In this document: positions 45,926 to 55,173 of the stretch, in pieces
Numbering within the stretch: the first letter of the stretch is position 1
How the letters are laid out: each line of letters opens with the position of its first letter
Source: an uncultured Flavobacteriales bacterium
GTDB taxonomy: Bacteria > Bacteroidota > Bacteroidia > Flavobacteriales_G > Salibacteraceae
DNA length: 64,000 nucleotides
Assembly (NCBI GenBank): GCA_937121175.1
Contig: CAKZKD010000003.1
Coordinates: 310,001-374,000, forward strand
Direction: 5' to 3'
Made by a program: the position numbers and the translations under genes
The notes under the pieces: generated by a model
The model's database searches: none
What the model was told of the DNA's origin: nothing
What the model saw: the letters and a program-made list of their open reading frames with translations, nothing else

Positions 45926-47682
45926 GATGTTAGTTCAGTTGCAAATTGCATGTCGTACAACTTTTTGTAGAACCCATTGTGATTAAGTAATTCGGTATGA
46001 TTTCCACTTTCTACTATTTTACCATCATCAACCACCATTATCCGGTCGGCTTTCTGAATGGTCGCCAATCGGTGAGCGATTATTATTGAGGTTCTGTTTT
46101 CCGTAATCTTCTCAGTAGCAGATTGTATCAATTCTTCAGATTCGGTATCAACGGAAGAGGTGGCTTCATCCAAAATTAAAATTCCCGGGTTGTAAAGGTA
46201 GGCTCTTATAAATGCAAGTAATTGTCGTTGCCCGACCGATAATGTACCCCCGCGTTCACCCACCTCATAGTTGTAGTTATTCGGAAGTTTCATTATAAAA
46301 TCATCGGCCCCCACTTTTCGAGAAGCTTCTCGTACCTCTTCTAACGTAATTCGTGGATTATTTAGGGTAATGTTATTGTATATAGTGTCGGAGAAAAGAA
46401 AAACATCTTGGACCACAATGCCTACGTGCTTTCTAAGAGATTGTAATTCAATATCTTGAATGAGAACGCCATCTACTTCAACCGAACCTTTTTGATATTC
46501 GTAAAACCGACCTAGTAAATTAATAATGGATGACTTTCCAGCACCAGTAGGGCCAACCAAAGCAACTTTTTCTCCGGGTGCTACTTTTAGGTTGATGTCT
46601 CTGAGTATCCATTCGGGTTCGTTGTAGGCAAACCAAACATCTTTGAAATTAATTTCTCCCTTTAGGTCTTTAAGCTGAAAGTTTCCTTCATTTTCGATTT
46701 TGGCATCAGTGTCTAATACCTTGAACACCCGCTCAGAACTTACCATTCCCATTTGTAGGGTATTAAATCGGTCAGCTAATTGCCTAATCGGGCGAAACAA
46801 CATGTGAATGTAGAGTATGAATGCGACCATACTTCCAAACGTTACCGTTTCATCGATAATTCCTTTTGCTCCAATCCAAACGAGTAATGCAAGAGAAATG
46901 GCACTTAACATTTCTACCACTGGAAAAAAGATTGCATTCGCCCAAACGGTTCTTATATGAGCGTTGCGGTGCTTTTTATTAATCACTTTAAACTTCTCGT
47001 ATTCTTTTCGTTCTCTGTTAAAAATTTGAACGATGTTCATGCCCGTTATGTGTTCCTGGACAAAGGCATTTAGTCGGGAAACTTCAGTTCGAACATCTTG
47101 GAAAGCAGATTTTATTGCTCGATTAAACATTCGAGTTGCAATTAATAAAACTGGAATTGAAGCTAAACTAAGCAATGCTAACCGCCAATCCGTATAAAAC
47201 ATTAGTACGATGACGACTACTAATTTCAGAATGTCTCCAACAATAATTAGAATTCCGTTTGAAAAGACATCAGCAATGGTTTCAATGTCGGAAACAACTC
47301 TGGTAACCATGGTTCCTATTGGTGTTTGGTCAAAGTATTTTAGTTTGAAGGAGGTGATTTTATGATAGGTCTCTTCTCGCAAATCTTTTATAACATTTTG
47401 TCCCACCCAGTTGGCCATGTAGGTTTGGTAAAACTGAACAATAGTTTCTACAATTAACAATACAATCATTCCAATCGTTAGCCAGAGTAAAAGTTCGCCG
47501 TTAGGTTGCAGAATGGAATTATCTAAAGTGTATTGCACCAAAATTGGACGAGTTGGACCCAGAAAACCTAACATAAATGTCAGCAATCCGGTAAAATAAA
47601 AGCGCTTTCTATAAGGAGCAACGTACTTTAGAATTCGATTAAAAATTTTAACGTCGAATACTTTTCCAGTAATTTCACTCAT
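45922..47682 (-). CDS. MsbA/multidrug-type ABC exporter (fused membrane and ATPase domains)
   Basis: The 586-residue half-transporter has a six-helix exporter domain (about residues 15-310) and a C-terminal ATPase with Walker A GPTGAGKSS (near 380), the signature LSVGQRQ (near 479), Walker B ILILDEATSSVD (near 500) and the AHRLAT switch. Such proteins homodimerise and flip lipids or drugs; lpxK nearby fits a lipid A flippase but does not prove it. It overlaps truA by eight bases and the metalloprotease gene by four, forming a tight operon. Confidence 0.93.
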   Translation of the reverse strand: MSEITGKVFDVKIFNRILKYVAPYRKRFYFTGLLTFMLGFLGPTRPILVQYTLDNSILQPNGELLLWLTIGMIVLLIVETIVQFYQTYMANWVGQNVIKDLREETYHKITSFKLKYFDQTPIGTMVTRVVSDIETIADVFSNGILIIVGDILKLVVVIVLMFYTDWRLALLSLASIPVLLIATRMFNRAIKSAFQDVRTEVSRLNAFVQEHITGMNIVQIFNRERKEYEKFKVINKKHRNAHIRTVWANAIFFPVVEMLSAISLALLVWIGAKGIIDETVTFGSMVAFILYIHMLFRPIRQLADRFNTLQMGMVSSERVFKVLDTDAKIENEGNFQLKDLKGEINFKDVWFAYNEPEWILRDINLKVAPGEKVALVGPTGAGKSSIINLLGRFYEYQKGSVEVDGVLIQDIELQSLRKHVGIVVQDVFLFSDTIYNNITLNNPRITLEEVREASRKVGADDFIMKLPNNYNYEVGERGGTLSVGQRQLLAFIRAYLYNPGILILDEATSSVDTESEELIQSATEKITENRTSIIIAHRLATIQKADRIMVVDDGKIVESGNHTELLNHNGFYKKLYDMQFATELTS

Positions 47683-48439
47683 AACTACAAATATTGGGAT
47701 AAGCTATTTTGTGTAGGAAAAGTCCTTTGGCAGGTGCAGAAGCGCCCGCATTACTTCTTTCTTTTGTAGATAGGAGTGTCTTAAATTCGGCTAATGTTCG
47801 GGTTTCCAATCCAACTTCTAGTAAAGTGCCAACGATAGCCCGAACCATATTTCTTAAAAACCGGTTCGCCGAAATTTCAAATAAAGCACCTGCATCTGTT
47901 TTTGCCCAGGTAGCAGAAGTTACATGGCAAATACTAGTAGAATTATCAGAACCAATTTTCTCGAAACAAGAAAAGTCTTTTTCTCCCAACAATTCGGCGC
48001 TGGCTTTATTCATTAATTCAATATTTGGCTGTTTGCCATAAATGTAATGTGCTTGATCAATGGTAAACGGGTCTTTTTTGAACAGCACATGATATTGGTA
48101 AGTTCTTGCCGTTGCATCAAACCGGGCATGTAACTTATTATCTACTTGCGTAATTCTTTGAATTCCAATGGTTTTGCCTAAAATGCTATTGAGTTTAAAA
48201 CACAAGTTTGCTGGGTCTATGTCGGCGGTGGAATCAAAATGAGCGAAAAAGGACCTCGCGTGAACTCCAGCATCCGTTCTTCCGCAACCAACAATTTCAG
48301 TTTTTTGTTGCAATGCTAAAGTTAGCGCTTCCTCAATAGATTGCTGAACAGAAGGAGCATTGTTCTGTCGTTGCCAGCCACTGAATGTGCCACCATCGTA
48401 ACTCAGTTCAATAAACCATCTTTTGTCTTCCTTTTTCAA
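47675..48439 (-). CDS. truA: tRNA pseudouridine(38-40) synthase
   Basis: TruA converts uridines 38-40 in the tRNA anticodon arm to pseudouridine. The 254-residue protein has ELSYDGGTFSGWQRQ, the catalytic aspartate in GCGRTDAGVHA (near residue 54), FDATARTYQY and RFLRNMVR. The start codon is a TTG; no ATG is available nearby and the conserved core begins about eight residues later. A TAAATTTG box ends five bases before it (48445-48452, minus). It leads the truA-ABC-protease operon. Confidence 0.94.
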   Translation of the reverse strand: MKKEDKRWFIELSYDGGTFSGWQRQNNAPSVQQSIEEALTLALQQKTEIVGCGRTDAGVHARSFFAHFDSTADIDPANLCFKLNSILGKTIGIQRITQVDNKLHARFDATARTYQYHVLFKKDPFTIDQAHYIYGKQPNIELMNKASAELLGEKDFSCFEKIGSDNSTSICHVTSATWAKTDAGALFEISANRFLRNMVRAIVGTLLEVGLETRTLAEFKTLLSTKERSNAGASAPAKGLFLHKIAYPNICSYE

Positions 48440-48444
48440 GGCTG

Positions 48445-48452
48445 CAAATTTA
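48445..48452 (-). promoter_or_regulatory. Candidate -7 box (TAAATTTG) abutting truA
   Basis: It matches TAnnTTTG on the minus strand and ends five bases before the TTG start of truA. The nearest TTG upstream is 25 bases away, longer than usual. Confidence 0.4.
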
Positions 48453-48574
48453 ATCCATACATTTTGGTGAGGCTGACCAATAAGTAGTTTGGCAGTTAAA
48501 TTTTAAGAACAAGAATTAACCATTTTGCCTCTTGCATTACTTTTTTGTAAAAGCTTTTTATTTTTCTTCGCGCG

Positions 48575-49570
48575 ATGCGACGGTATTGGTTGTTAATAGT
48601 TGGCTTGCTGGGGTTGAATGCGTCGGCGCAGTTACTGCACAAAATAGAGGGTGTAAATTTGGTAAGTCACAAACTTCCAACAGAGTATAATTGCATGCCG
48701 GACATTGCAGGCATCGGCGCAAATTGGGTTTCTGTATGTCCATTTGGAATTATGGACAAAAACAGCACAGATGTTATCTTTAATTCAACAATCAACTGGT
48801 TTGGTGATAGAGATCAGGGTCTGAAAAAATCTATCGCTCAGGCTAATAGAAGCGGACTTAAAGTTTGTTTGAAGCCTCAATTGTATGTTAAGGGAATGGG
48901 TTGGCCAGGAGATTATAATCCCGGAAAAATACTTTGGCCAGTTTGGGAAGAAAATTATACCAAATACATTTTATTTTTAGCAGAAATTGCTGAACAGGAA
49001 GATGTTGATATGCTTATGGTGGGTACTGAATGCAAGTCGTCAATTAGATTAAGACCGGAGTATTGGACTTTCTTGATTGATACAGTGCGCTCAGTATATT
49101 CTGGACAATTGAGTTATGCATCCAATTGGGATAATTACAATAATATTCCCTTTTGGAATCAATTGGATGTGATTTCCATTGATGCCTATTTTCCGTTGAG
49201 AAAAGAAAAAACGCCAGATACTGAAAGCATTGAAATTGCTTGGAAGCCAATTATAAAGAAGTTGGATGAATTCGCGAAAAAATATAATAAGACTATTCTT
49301 TTTTCTGAGTATGGATATCGAAGCACCGATAATACTGCTTGGCAACAATGGTTAATTGAATCGAGACCCGTTGATGAAAAGATAAATTTACAAGCACAAC
49401 TTAACGCTTATCAGGGGTTTTATTCTGCGATTTGGAATAGGCCATGGTTTGCTGGAGGGTTTATTTGGAAATGGTATTGTTTGCCAAATTCAGGTGGAAT
49501 TGAAAATTCAGACTACACTCCACAAGGAAAGCCAGTACTTTCGGAAATTGAAAAAATCTATAAACAATGA
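48575..49570 (+). CDS. Secreted GH113-like glycoside hydrolase, copy 1
   Basis: The 331-residue protein has a signal peptide (YWLLIVGLLGLNASAQ) and a TIM barrel like GH113 beta-mannanase-type enzymes. Probable acid/base and nucleophile glutamates are in MVGTECKSS (near residue 151) and LFSEYGYRS (near 244). Other barrel signatures are KPQLYVKGMGWPG, ASNWDNY, VISIDAYFPL and GGFIWKWY. Substrate is unknown. Its stop overlaps the start of a second copy by four bases (ATGA). Confidence 0.8.
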   Translation: MRRYWLLIVGLLGLNASAQLLHKIEGVNLVSHKLPTEYNCMPDIAGIGANWVSVCPFGIMDKNSTDVIFNSTINWFGDRDQGLKKSIAQANRSGLKVCLKPQLYVKGMGWPGDYNPGKILWPVWEENYTKYILFLAEIAEQEDVDMLMVGTECKSSIRLRPEYWTFLIDTVRSVYSGQLSYASNWDNYNNIPFWNQLDVISIDAYFPLRKEKTPDTESIEIAWKPIIKKLDEFAKKYNKTILFSEYGYRSTDNTAWQQWLIESRPVDEKINLQAQLNAYQGFYSAIWNRPWFAGGFIWKWYCLPNSGGIENSDYTPQGKPVLSEIEKIYKQ

Positions 49571-50622
49571 AAATAGCTAATATTCTTCTGCTTGTGTTAG
49601 TGATTAGTTGCTCCTGTAATAAAGACAAACTTGAAATTCCAAAGTGGGTAGATACTAGGAATCAGGATTTTGAACCTATAAAAGGTGTAAGTTATGTGGC
49701 TACTAGAAATGAAATTACCGCCACCGAAATGGAACCTGTAAAGGCGGTAAATGCCAATTTTATTGCAGTTATTCCATTTGCTCTAGGAACGAATGGAGAT
49801 CCAACCTTACGATTTGATGATAATCATCAATGGTGGGGTGAAACCGTTGAGGGAGTTCGAAAAACAATAGAATTTGCAAGGGAACAAGACCAACAAATTA
49901 TGATTAAACCTCAAATTTGGTTCAGAGGAGGTTTATATACCGGAAACTTTGAATTGGATAATGAAAAAGATTGGTCAGAATTTGAGGAGAATTATTCACG
50001 GTACATTAAAAAGTTCGCAGTGATTGCTGAAGAAACTAACTCCGAAATTTTTTGTATCGGAACGGAGTTAGAAACTTTTATCGAAAATCGTCCAAAATAT
50101 TGGAAGGATTTGATAGCAGAACTTAGAACGATTTACGCAGGTAAACTTACCTATGCAGCAAATTGGGATGCCTACAAAAGAACTTGGATTTGGGGAGATT
50201 TGGATCTGATAGGAATTGATGCGTATTTTCCATTATCTGATGAAAAGGTGGTAACCAAAGATAGTTTGGTTAAAGGATGGAAACCTTGGATTAAAGAAAT
50301 GAAGCAAGTTTCGGAGCAATTTGATAAAAAAGTTTTGCTTGCAGAATGTGGTTACAGAAACGTTGAATTTGCAGGAAAAAAACCTTGGGAGTCTGATAAC
50401 GACGGACGAGTCGAAAATCAAAACAATCAAAAAATTCTATATCAAGTAATGTTCGAGGAGGTCTGGTCGCAGAGTTTTGTAGTAGGTGGATTTATTTGGA
50501 AATGGTTTCCTCAACATTCGCAAACAGGCGGAGTTGGGGATTTAGGTTTTACCCCTCAAAATAAACTAGCCGAAGAAGAATTGAGATACCAATACTCGCT
50601 TGTTCATACATTGGATGAATAA
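49567..50622 (+). CDS. GH113-like glycoside hydrolase lipoprotein, copy 2
   Basis: The 351-residue protein is a paralogue of the preceding gene: it shares KPQIWFRGG, IGTELETF (probable acid/base Glu near 165), AANWDAY, LIGIDAYFPL, LAECGYRN (probable nucleophile near 259) and GGFIWKWFP. It differs in being a lipoprotein (LLLVLVISCSCNKD). The pair would place one soluble periplasmic and one lipid-anchored enzyme. Both glutamates are kept, so both may be active. Confidence 0.8.
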   Translation: MKIANILLLVLVISCSCNKDKLEIPKWVDTRNQDFEPIKGVSYVATRNEITATEMEPVKAVNANFIAVIPFALGTNGDPTLRFDDNHQWWGETVEGVRKTIEFAREQDQQIMIKPQIWFRGGLYTGNFELDNEKDWSEFEENYSRYIKKFAVIAEETNSEIFCIGTELETFIENRPKYWKDLIAELRTIYAGKLTYAANWDAYKRTWIWGDLDLIGIDAYFPLSDEKVVTKDSLVKGWKPWIKEMKQVSEQFDKKVLLAECGYRNVEFAGKKPWESDNDGRVENQNNQKILYQVMFEEVWSQSFVVGGFIWKWFPQHSQTGGVGDLGFTPQNKLAEEELRYQYSLVHTLDE

Positions 50623-50665
50623 CTAAAAAAGGTGGAGTGGTTCTTTCCTAATTTGCAATTGAATT

Positions 50666-52657
50666 ATGTTGCAAAAAAATGGGATTTGGGAGCGTATTGG
50701 ATGTTTAGGAATCCGGGAAGGGAATAATTCTGTATCGAATGCAATATTCAGAACTAATCAGCTATCGATTGTTCTCTTTGGTTTTACTTCATTCTTTTTT
50801 AGTATTCATTTTTACCTTCAGGAATTTACAATTGCCGTAAGTCTGTTACTTGCTGCTTTTTTGTTTGTTTCGACTTTGGTTTTTACTGCAGTTGAATTGA
50901 CAAAGCTGTCGAGGTTCATGCTCTCTTTCTTAATTGTTCCGGTAATGAGTATTCCATTATTTGCTTTCGGTGAAATGGAATCTGCAAATTTTAAAGTGTG
51001 GCTGTATTCGGCTATTGCAACGAGTACATTACCTCTTTTTGTGTTCTCAAGAAAAAATGAAAAGGGAGCTATTGCTCTTGGCTTGTTTTTTAATATTTCA
51101 TTACTGTTTTCTTTCCAGTACCTGTTCATGCTTGCGGATGTTACGTTCTATGATTCAATTGCAAAAGGTTCGTATGGAATTTCTATACCGCCACAGTTAA
51201 ATGTGTTTTCAGTGACCTTAGCTGCCTATGCATTGTTCGATCATAATTTTTTGGCGATGAACAAGAGCCAAGTTGTGGAAGAGGGGGGGCAACAAAACGA
51301 TCTTACTTCTCAATATATTAAATCAAAACACGAACAATACAATGGGTTGGCTAAACTAAAGTCATTATTAAATGCTCATCGAGTAAGTGTGTACATAGAA
51401 AAGGAAATTGGTGTTTTAGAATTGTCGGAAGAAATACAAAACAAGGATTTACCTGTTTTAAACAAAACATTTCGCTTTAGCTCGAATGATGGGTATGACG
51501 CCGTGTTAAGCACAAATCAGACTATTGTTTTTGATGTTTTGAACGATACTCGAACTAGAGAATTTTATTCGGATACAACGTATGACTATCAAGTTTTAGC
51601 CTCTTTGGAAATACCATTTTTTAATGGTCTTACCGCAGCAGGTGTGGTGAGGTGCGAAGTTAACGCTGGAAAAGCGCAATGGACAAACCATGAACTATCA
51701 GAAGCAACTAAACTAGTGAAGGAACACACCTCTCACATCTTAATAAATCCACGAAAAGCAATTCAGACCAAGGAACAATTTGAGGAACAGAAAAAGTTGA
51801 TACTCAACCAGAATAATGAGTTAAAACAACAGCAAAAGGAATTAGAGAAAGCATTGAAGAAACAAAAAGAAACACAACAAGAGCTTGCTACTAAAGAGGC
51901 AGAGGCTAGAAGCTTGTTGAAATCTATAAGTGATCATAATTATGTTTTTGAATACAATAGGAGAGGAGACATTATTTGGCTAAATGAAAAATCGTTGGGT
52001 TTATTCGATATGACGCTTGAAGAAGTTAGAGGCATGAATTGGAGTGAATTTGATTTAAGTTTTGTTCAAGGTAATGGCTTGGAGTTTAATTTGGGGCAAT
52101 CTTTCTGGAGAGATTTACTTGCAGGAAAAAGTATAAAAAGGGAAACAAGAGTATCAGTAAAGGGCACAGAAACATGGGTGGCAGCAACGTTTTTGCCGAT
52201 TTTAGATGAATATGGAAAACCAGTTCGCATTCTAGGAATTGCTCAGGATATTACAGATATTCATGATCAACGTGAACAAATCAAAGAGCAAAACCAGCTT
52301 TTGGTAGAAACACAAGAAGAAGTGGTTCGAATTAATAATGACCTTGAAAAAAGAGTTAAGGAACGAACTCAAGAAATAAAGCTTCAGAAAGAACAACTTG
52401 TTGAATATACCTATATAAATGCACACATGCTGCGCGCTCCGGTTTGCAACATTCTTGGTTTGGTAGAGTTACTCGATAACTCAGATGTGAACCAAGAAAA
52501 TAAAGATGTGATAAACTTTCTTCACAAAGCCGCATTTGAGTTGGATGATATTGTCAGTAAGATTAATGAAACATTAAGGGAAGGCTACAATGTAGATCGG
52601 AACGCATGGAAAAACAAAGCCAATAAAGCAATTCTTTCAAAAGAGTTGGAGGCATAA
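50666..52657 (+). CDS. Membrane GAF-PAS sensor with histidine-kinase-type dimerisation helix but no ATPase domain
   Basis: The 663-residue protein has about six N-terminal transmembrane helices (about 30-195), a GAF-like domain (about 215-360), a coiled coil (about 365-415), a PAS domain with its PAC tail (about 420-530; ILGIAQDITDI), a second coiled coil (530-575) and a HisKA-like helix pair starting INAHMLRAPVCNILGLVELL with the candidate phospho-acceptor His near 586. The chain ends about 78 residues later; N, G1 and G2 boxes of HATPase_c are absent. It may signal by partnering with other kinases or by phosphotransfer. It follows the GH113 pair by 43 bases. Confidence 0.85.
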   Translation: MLQKNGIWERIGCLGIREGNNSVSNAIFRTNQLSIVLFGFTSFFFSIHFYLQEFTIAVSLLLAAFLFVSTLVFTAVELTKLSRFMLSFLIVPVMSIPLFAFGEMESANFKVWLYSAIATSTLPLFVFSRKNEKGAIALGLFFNISLLFSFQYLFMLADVTFYDSIAKGSYGISIPPQLNVFSVTLAAYALFDHNFLAMNKSQVVEEGGQQNDLTSQYIKSKHEQYNGLAKLKSLLNAHRVSVYIEKEIGVLELSEEIQNKDLPVLNKTFRFSSNDGYDAVLSTNQTIVFDVLNDTRTREFYSDTTYDYQVLASLEIPFFNGLTAAGVVRCEVNAGKAQWTNHELSEATKLVKEHTSHILINPRKAIQTKEQFEEQKKLILNQNNELKQQQKELEKALKKQKETQQELATKEAEARSLLKSISDHNYVFEYNRRGDIIWLNEKSLGLFDMTLEEVRGMNWSEFDLSFVQGNGLEFNLGQSFWRDLLAGKSIKRETRVSVKGTETWVAATFLPILDEYGKPVRILGIAQDITDIHDQREQIKEQNQLLVETQEEVVRINNDLEKRVKERTQEIKLQKEQLVEYTYINAHMLRAPVCNILGLVELLDNSDVNQENKDVINFLHKAAFELDDIVSKINETLREGYNVDRNAWKNKANKAILSKELEA

Positions 52658-52723
52658 AAGCACTACTACTTCACGTAGAAAAGTAAACTTAGTTTAATTC
52701 GAAGCCCCTTCTTTAAAACATTG

Positions 52724-52757
52724 ACAAAAAAAACTCCCAACTGAAACGCTGGGAGTT
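52724..52757 (-). terminator. Intrinsic terminator of the CPA1 antiporter gene
   Basis: The arms AACTCCCA (52732-52739) and TGGGAGTT (52750-52757) form an 8-bp stem. The A-tract 52726-52733 gives the U-tract on the minus strand. It lies 27 bases beyond the antiporter stop and may also serve the convergent sensor gene. Confidence 0.85.
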
Positions 52758-52783
52758 CTTTAGTCAATATTAGGTTGCGAATA

Positions 52784-54364
52784 TTACAAGTATTTCTTTA
52801 CCAGTTTTTCTATCGTCATTCCTTGAACTAGAATTGAGAACACAACCACACAATATGTAATTGTAACAATTAGGTACTTAACGTCTGTTCCTATTTGCTC
52901 ACCACTTAATGAAAGCGCTAAGGCAATTGATATTCCACCTCTTAGGCCACCCCACGCTAGAATAGGAATGGTGCCTTTTGCAGAACGTTTGAAGAAATCA
53001 AGAATAGTTACAGGTAAGGCAACTCCGATGAATCGTCCAGCTAGAATAATAAAAATGCTAATGATTCCAATTTGGAAGAAGGCACTTGAACTTTCTTCAA
53101 TGATAATAAGCATTTCAAGACCAATAAGTATGAACAGAATAGCGTTCATTGCCTCATCAACTAGGTGCCAAAACTTCATAACATACTCACCAGCAATACC
53201 TTCAATTTCTTCTCCATTTTCATCAAGTTCTCCATGGCTAGCGTTTCCTCGGCCAATAATAAGGCCCATAACCACCATAGCTAAAGGTGCCGAAATATGA
53301 AGGTGAACGGCGATTTGAGTTCCAACCAAAACAAGTGCTAGGGTAGTAAGTACCTCAAGCTCTTCGTGAGCATTGTCAATTACAACCAATAACCAGTAGC
53401 CTAATGCCCCAAACACAGCACCTAATAAAAGTCCACCAAACACTTCTTTTCCGAATAGAAACGCAACTGAACCGGCAGTAATTTCTTCGCTTCCGCCATG
53501 GCTAGAGCCACCAGTGGCAATAGCTAAAATTGTAATAAATACAACAACACCAATCCCATCATTAAACAAAGACTCACCTTCAATTTTTATTTGTAAGTTT
53601 TTGGAAATGTTTGTTGTTTTTAAAATTGCCAAAACCGCAATTGGGTCAGTAGGTGAAATTAGTGCACCCAGTAATAAGCAATGAATAAACTTAATATCCA
53701 TATTTAAATCGAACAACCCTAAGAAATAGAAAATCGCCGTTCCAATCAAAAATGTTGAAATTAATGTACCGAAAATGGCAAGAATGAAGACCGATGCAGA
53801 CTCCTCTTTAAGTTTATCGATATCAACATGCAACGCTCCAGCGTATAGAAGAAAACTAAGCATTATATTCAGAAGAACCTCAGTGAAGTCAACGTTTCGC
53901 ATAATGTTTTCAGCTCCTTCTCGCAATGAAGGGAAAATAAAGCCAGCGGCTACAATCAGTAAACTTAGAACCAATGCTTGCAGCATCAAACCTATAGTAC
54001 CGGGTAACTTTATATAATGAATGTTGATGAAAGTGAATAAAGCTGCCAACAGTACCAGTAAGGCAATTAAGTCAAGCGTTGACATTCCTTGGCTGTGTCC
54101 ATGGCTATCATGGCTTTCCGCCTTAGCTGAAGTATGATTGTGCGCTTCTTCAACAACTTGCTCTTCCTCAGTTACTGGTTCCATTACAACAGCTTCTTCT
54201 ATATTTTCTGTCTTTACCGGTTCAGTAACGATTTCTGTTTCCGTTTCGTTCGAATTCATACCATCCGAAATTTGGTTTCCTTCTTCTTGACCAAAGGTCA
54301 ATCCCATCATAAAAATGCCGATTACAGACATAAATATGAACTTAAAGCTCCTTCTCATTTTCAT
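52784..54364 (-). CDS. CPA1-type Na+/H+ antiporter with secreted-style acidic/His N-terminal extension
   Basis: The 526-residue protein is a monovalent cation/proton antiporter of about twelve helices. It contains the transport-site motifs LISPTDPIAVLAIL and GESLFNDGIGVVVF (the family ND pair), plus GRFIGVALP and a RGGISIAL arginine helix. Unusually, the transporter core (from about residue 95) is preceded by a signal peptide (FIFMSVIGIFMMGLTFGQ), a Glu-rich stretch (about 28-75) and a His-rich patch (HNHTSAKAESHDSHGHS). It probably exchanges Na+ or K+ for protons. Confidence 0.92.
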   Translation of the reverse strand: MKMRRSFKFIFMSVIGIFMMGLTFGQEEGNQISDGMNSNETETEIVTEPVKTENIEEAVVMEPVTEEEQVVEEAHNHTSAKAESHDSHGHSQGMSTLDLIALLVLLAALFTFINIHYIKLPGTIGLMLQALVLSLLIVAAGFIFPSLREGAENIMRNVDFTEVLLNIMLSFLLYAGALHVDIDKLKEESASVFILAIFGTLISTFLIGTAIFYFLGLFDLNMDIKFIHCLLLGALISPTDPIAVLAILKTTNISKNLQIKIEGESLFNDGIGVVVFITILAIATGGSSHGGSEEITAGSVAFLFGKEVFGGLLLGAVFGALGYWLLVVIDNAHEELEVLTTLALVLVGTQIAVHLHISAPLAMVVMGLIIGRGNASHGELDENGEEIEGIAGEYVMKFWHLVDEAMNAILFILIGLEMLIIIEESSSAFFQIGIISIFIILAGRFIGVALPVTILDFFKRSAKGTIPILAWGGLRGGISIALALSLSGEQIGTDVKYLIVTITYCVVVFSILVQGMTIEKLVKKYL

Positions 54365-54404
54365 GTTTTTTTGCTACGTTAAATAGATTATTGAGTGTAT
54401 CGAC

Positions 54405-54433
54405 CAAAACTAATAAACTTTTGAGAATGCAAA
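54405..54433 (-). promoter_or_regulatory. Candidate promoter for the antiporter gene (TTTG-N17-TAGTTTTG)
   Basis: Minus-strand TTTG (54430-54433) and TAGTTTTG (54405-54412) are 17 bases apart. The ATG at 54364 lies 40 bases after the box. Confidence 0.5.
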
Positions 54434-54516
54434 GAAATCCTAATTATCAATTTAAGGTACTGTTTATCAATCTGTTAATTGATATTTGATTGTTGAAACT
54501 CAGTGGTTTCCAAACC

Positions 54517-54546
54517 TTGGTTAACTTGTTTAGTTTTCTATTTTAG
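54517..54546 (+). promoter_or_regulatory. Candidate promoter of the A-B-A-B-A array (TTG-N19-TATTTTAG)
   Basis: TTG (54517-54519) and TATTTTAG (54539-54546, one mismatch to TAnnTTTG) have the ideal 19-base spacing. The first array gene starts 25 bases later. Confidence 0.45.
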
Positions 54547-54571
54547 TGGCTTCTCAAAAAACAAGATTAAA

Positions 54572-55093
54572 ATGAGCTTTAAGGTTGGCAGTCTCGCATT
54601 ATTAGCAGTTCTTTTCTCGGTTCAGTTTGGATATGCGCAGCGTAAGAAAGGTAAATCGCAAAAGGAGACGCCTCAGATGACAGTTAATGAAAGCTGTACC
54701 TACAAGGAAACTGCCGAAAAAATTAAAGTCGAAATTGCCCCATTTAAGTTAGATAAGATAACTCCTGCAAAAATTCATTATAAGGCCTATACTCAAGTTA
54801 AGGAAATTGCTATTCCTATCTATCACAGTACGAAATATAAATTTGTGATAAATGCTGAGGGTATGCCAACAGGAGTGGAAATGAAGCTCACTGATAAACC
54901 ACATAAATTATCTACTGCAAAAGTGCTAACCCAAACAAGCGCCAAAACTTTTAGCTATGAAACACCGGCTGATTTCGAAGGGTCGCGTGTCTATTTAACC
55001 ATAAAAATACCGGGTGACCCTGAGTATAATAATCATGTTCGGAACCGTGGTTGTATCCTTGTGGGTGCTGGCTATGAAGATATCGACTTTTAA
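54572..55093 (+). CDS. Array family A, copy 1: small secreted protein
   Basis: The 173-residue product has a signal peptide (LALLAVLFSVQFGYAQ), then a basic RKKGKSQK stretch found only in this copy. It is followed by the family A domain of about 130 residues: a Cys near its start (ESCTY), APFKL, VKEIAIPIY, a KYKFVINAEGMP segment, DKPHKL, and RNRGCILVGAGYED at the end. Two cysteines that bracket the domain are conserved in all three copies and could pair. The predicted fold is all-beta. No named family is recognised. The ATG at 54572 was chosen over an upstream in-frame codon at 54503 that lies before the promoter. Confidence 0.8.
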   Translation: MSFKVGSLALLAVLFSVQFGYAQRKKGKSQKETPQMTVNESCTYKETAEKIKVEIAPFKLDKITPAKIHYKAYTQVKEIAIPIYHSTKYKFVINAEGMPTGVEMKLTDKPHKLSTAKVLTQTSAKTFSYETPADFEGSRVYLTIKIPGDPEYNNHVRNRGCILVGAGYEDIDF

Positions 55094-55173
55094 GGATCAA
55101 AAAACGATATGTCTAGGAAAACCCAGTTCAGTAAATTATATATATTCGCAACTAAAGCTTAAAAGCATAAATA

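Noticed and set aside
52658-52783. Remnant of a histidine-kinase ATPase domain after the sensor gene
   Set aside because: The interval holds only a terminator hairpin and no N, G1 or G2 box in any frame.
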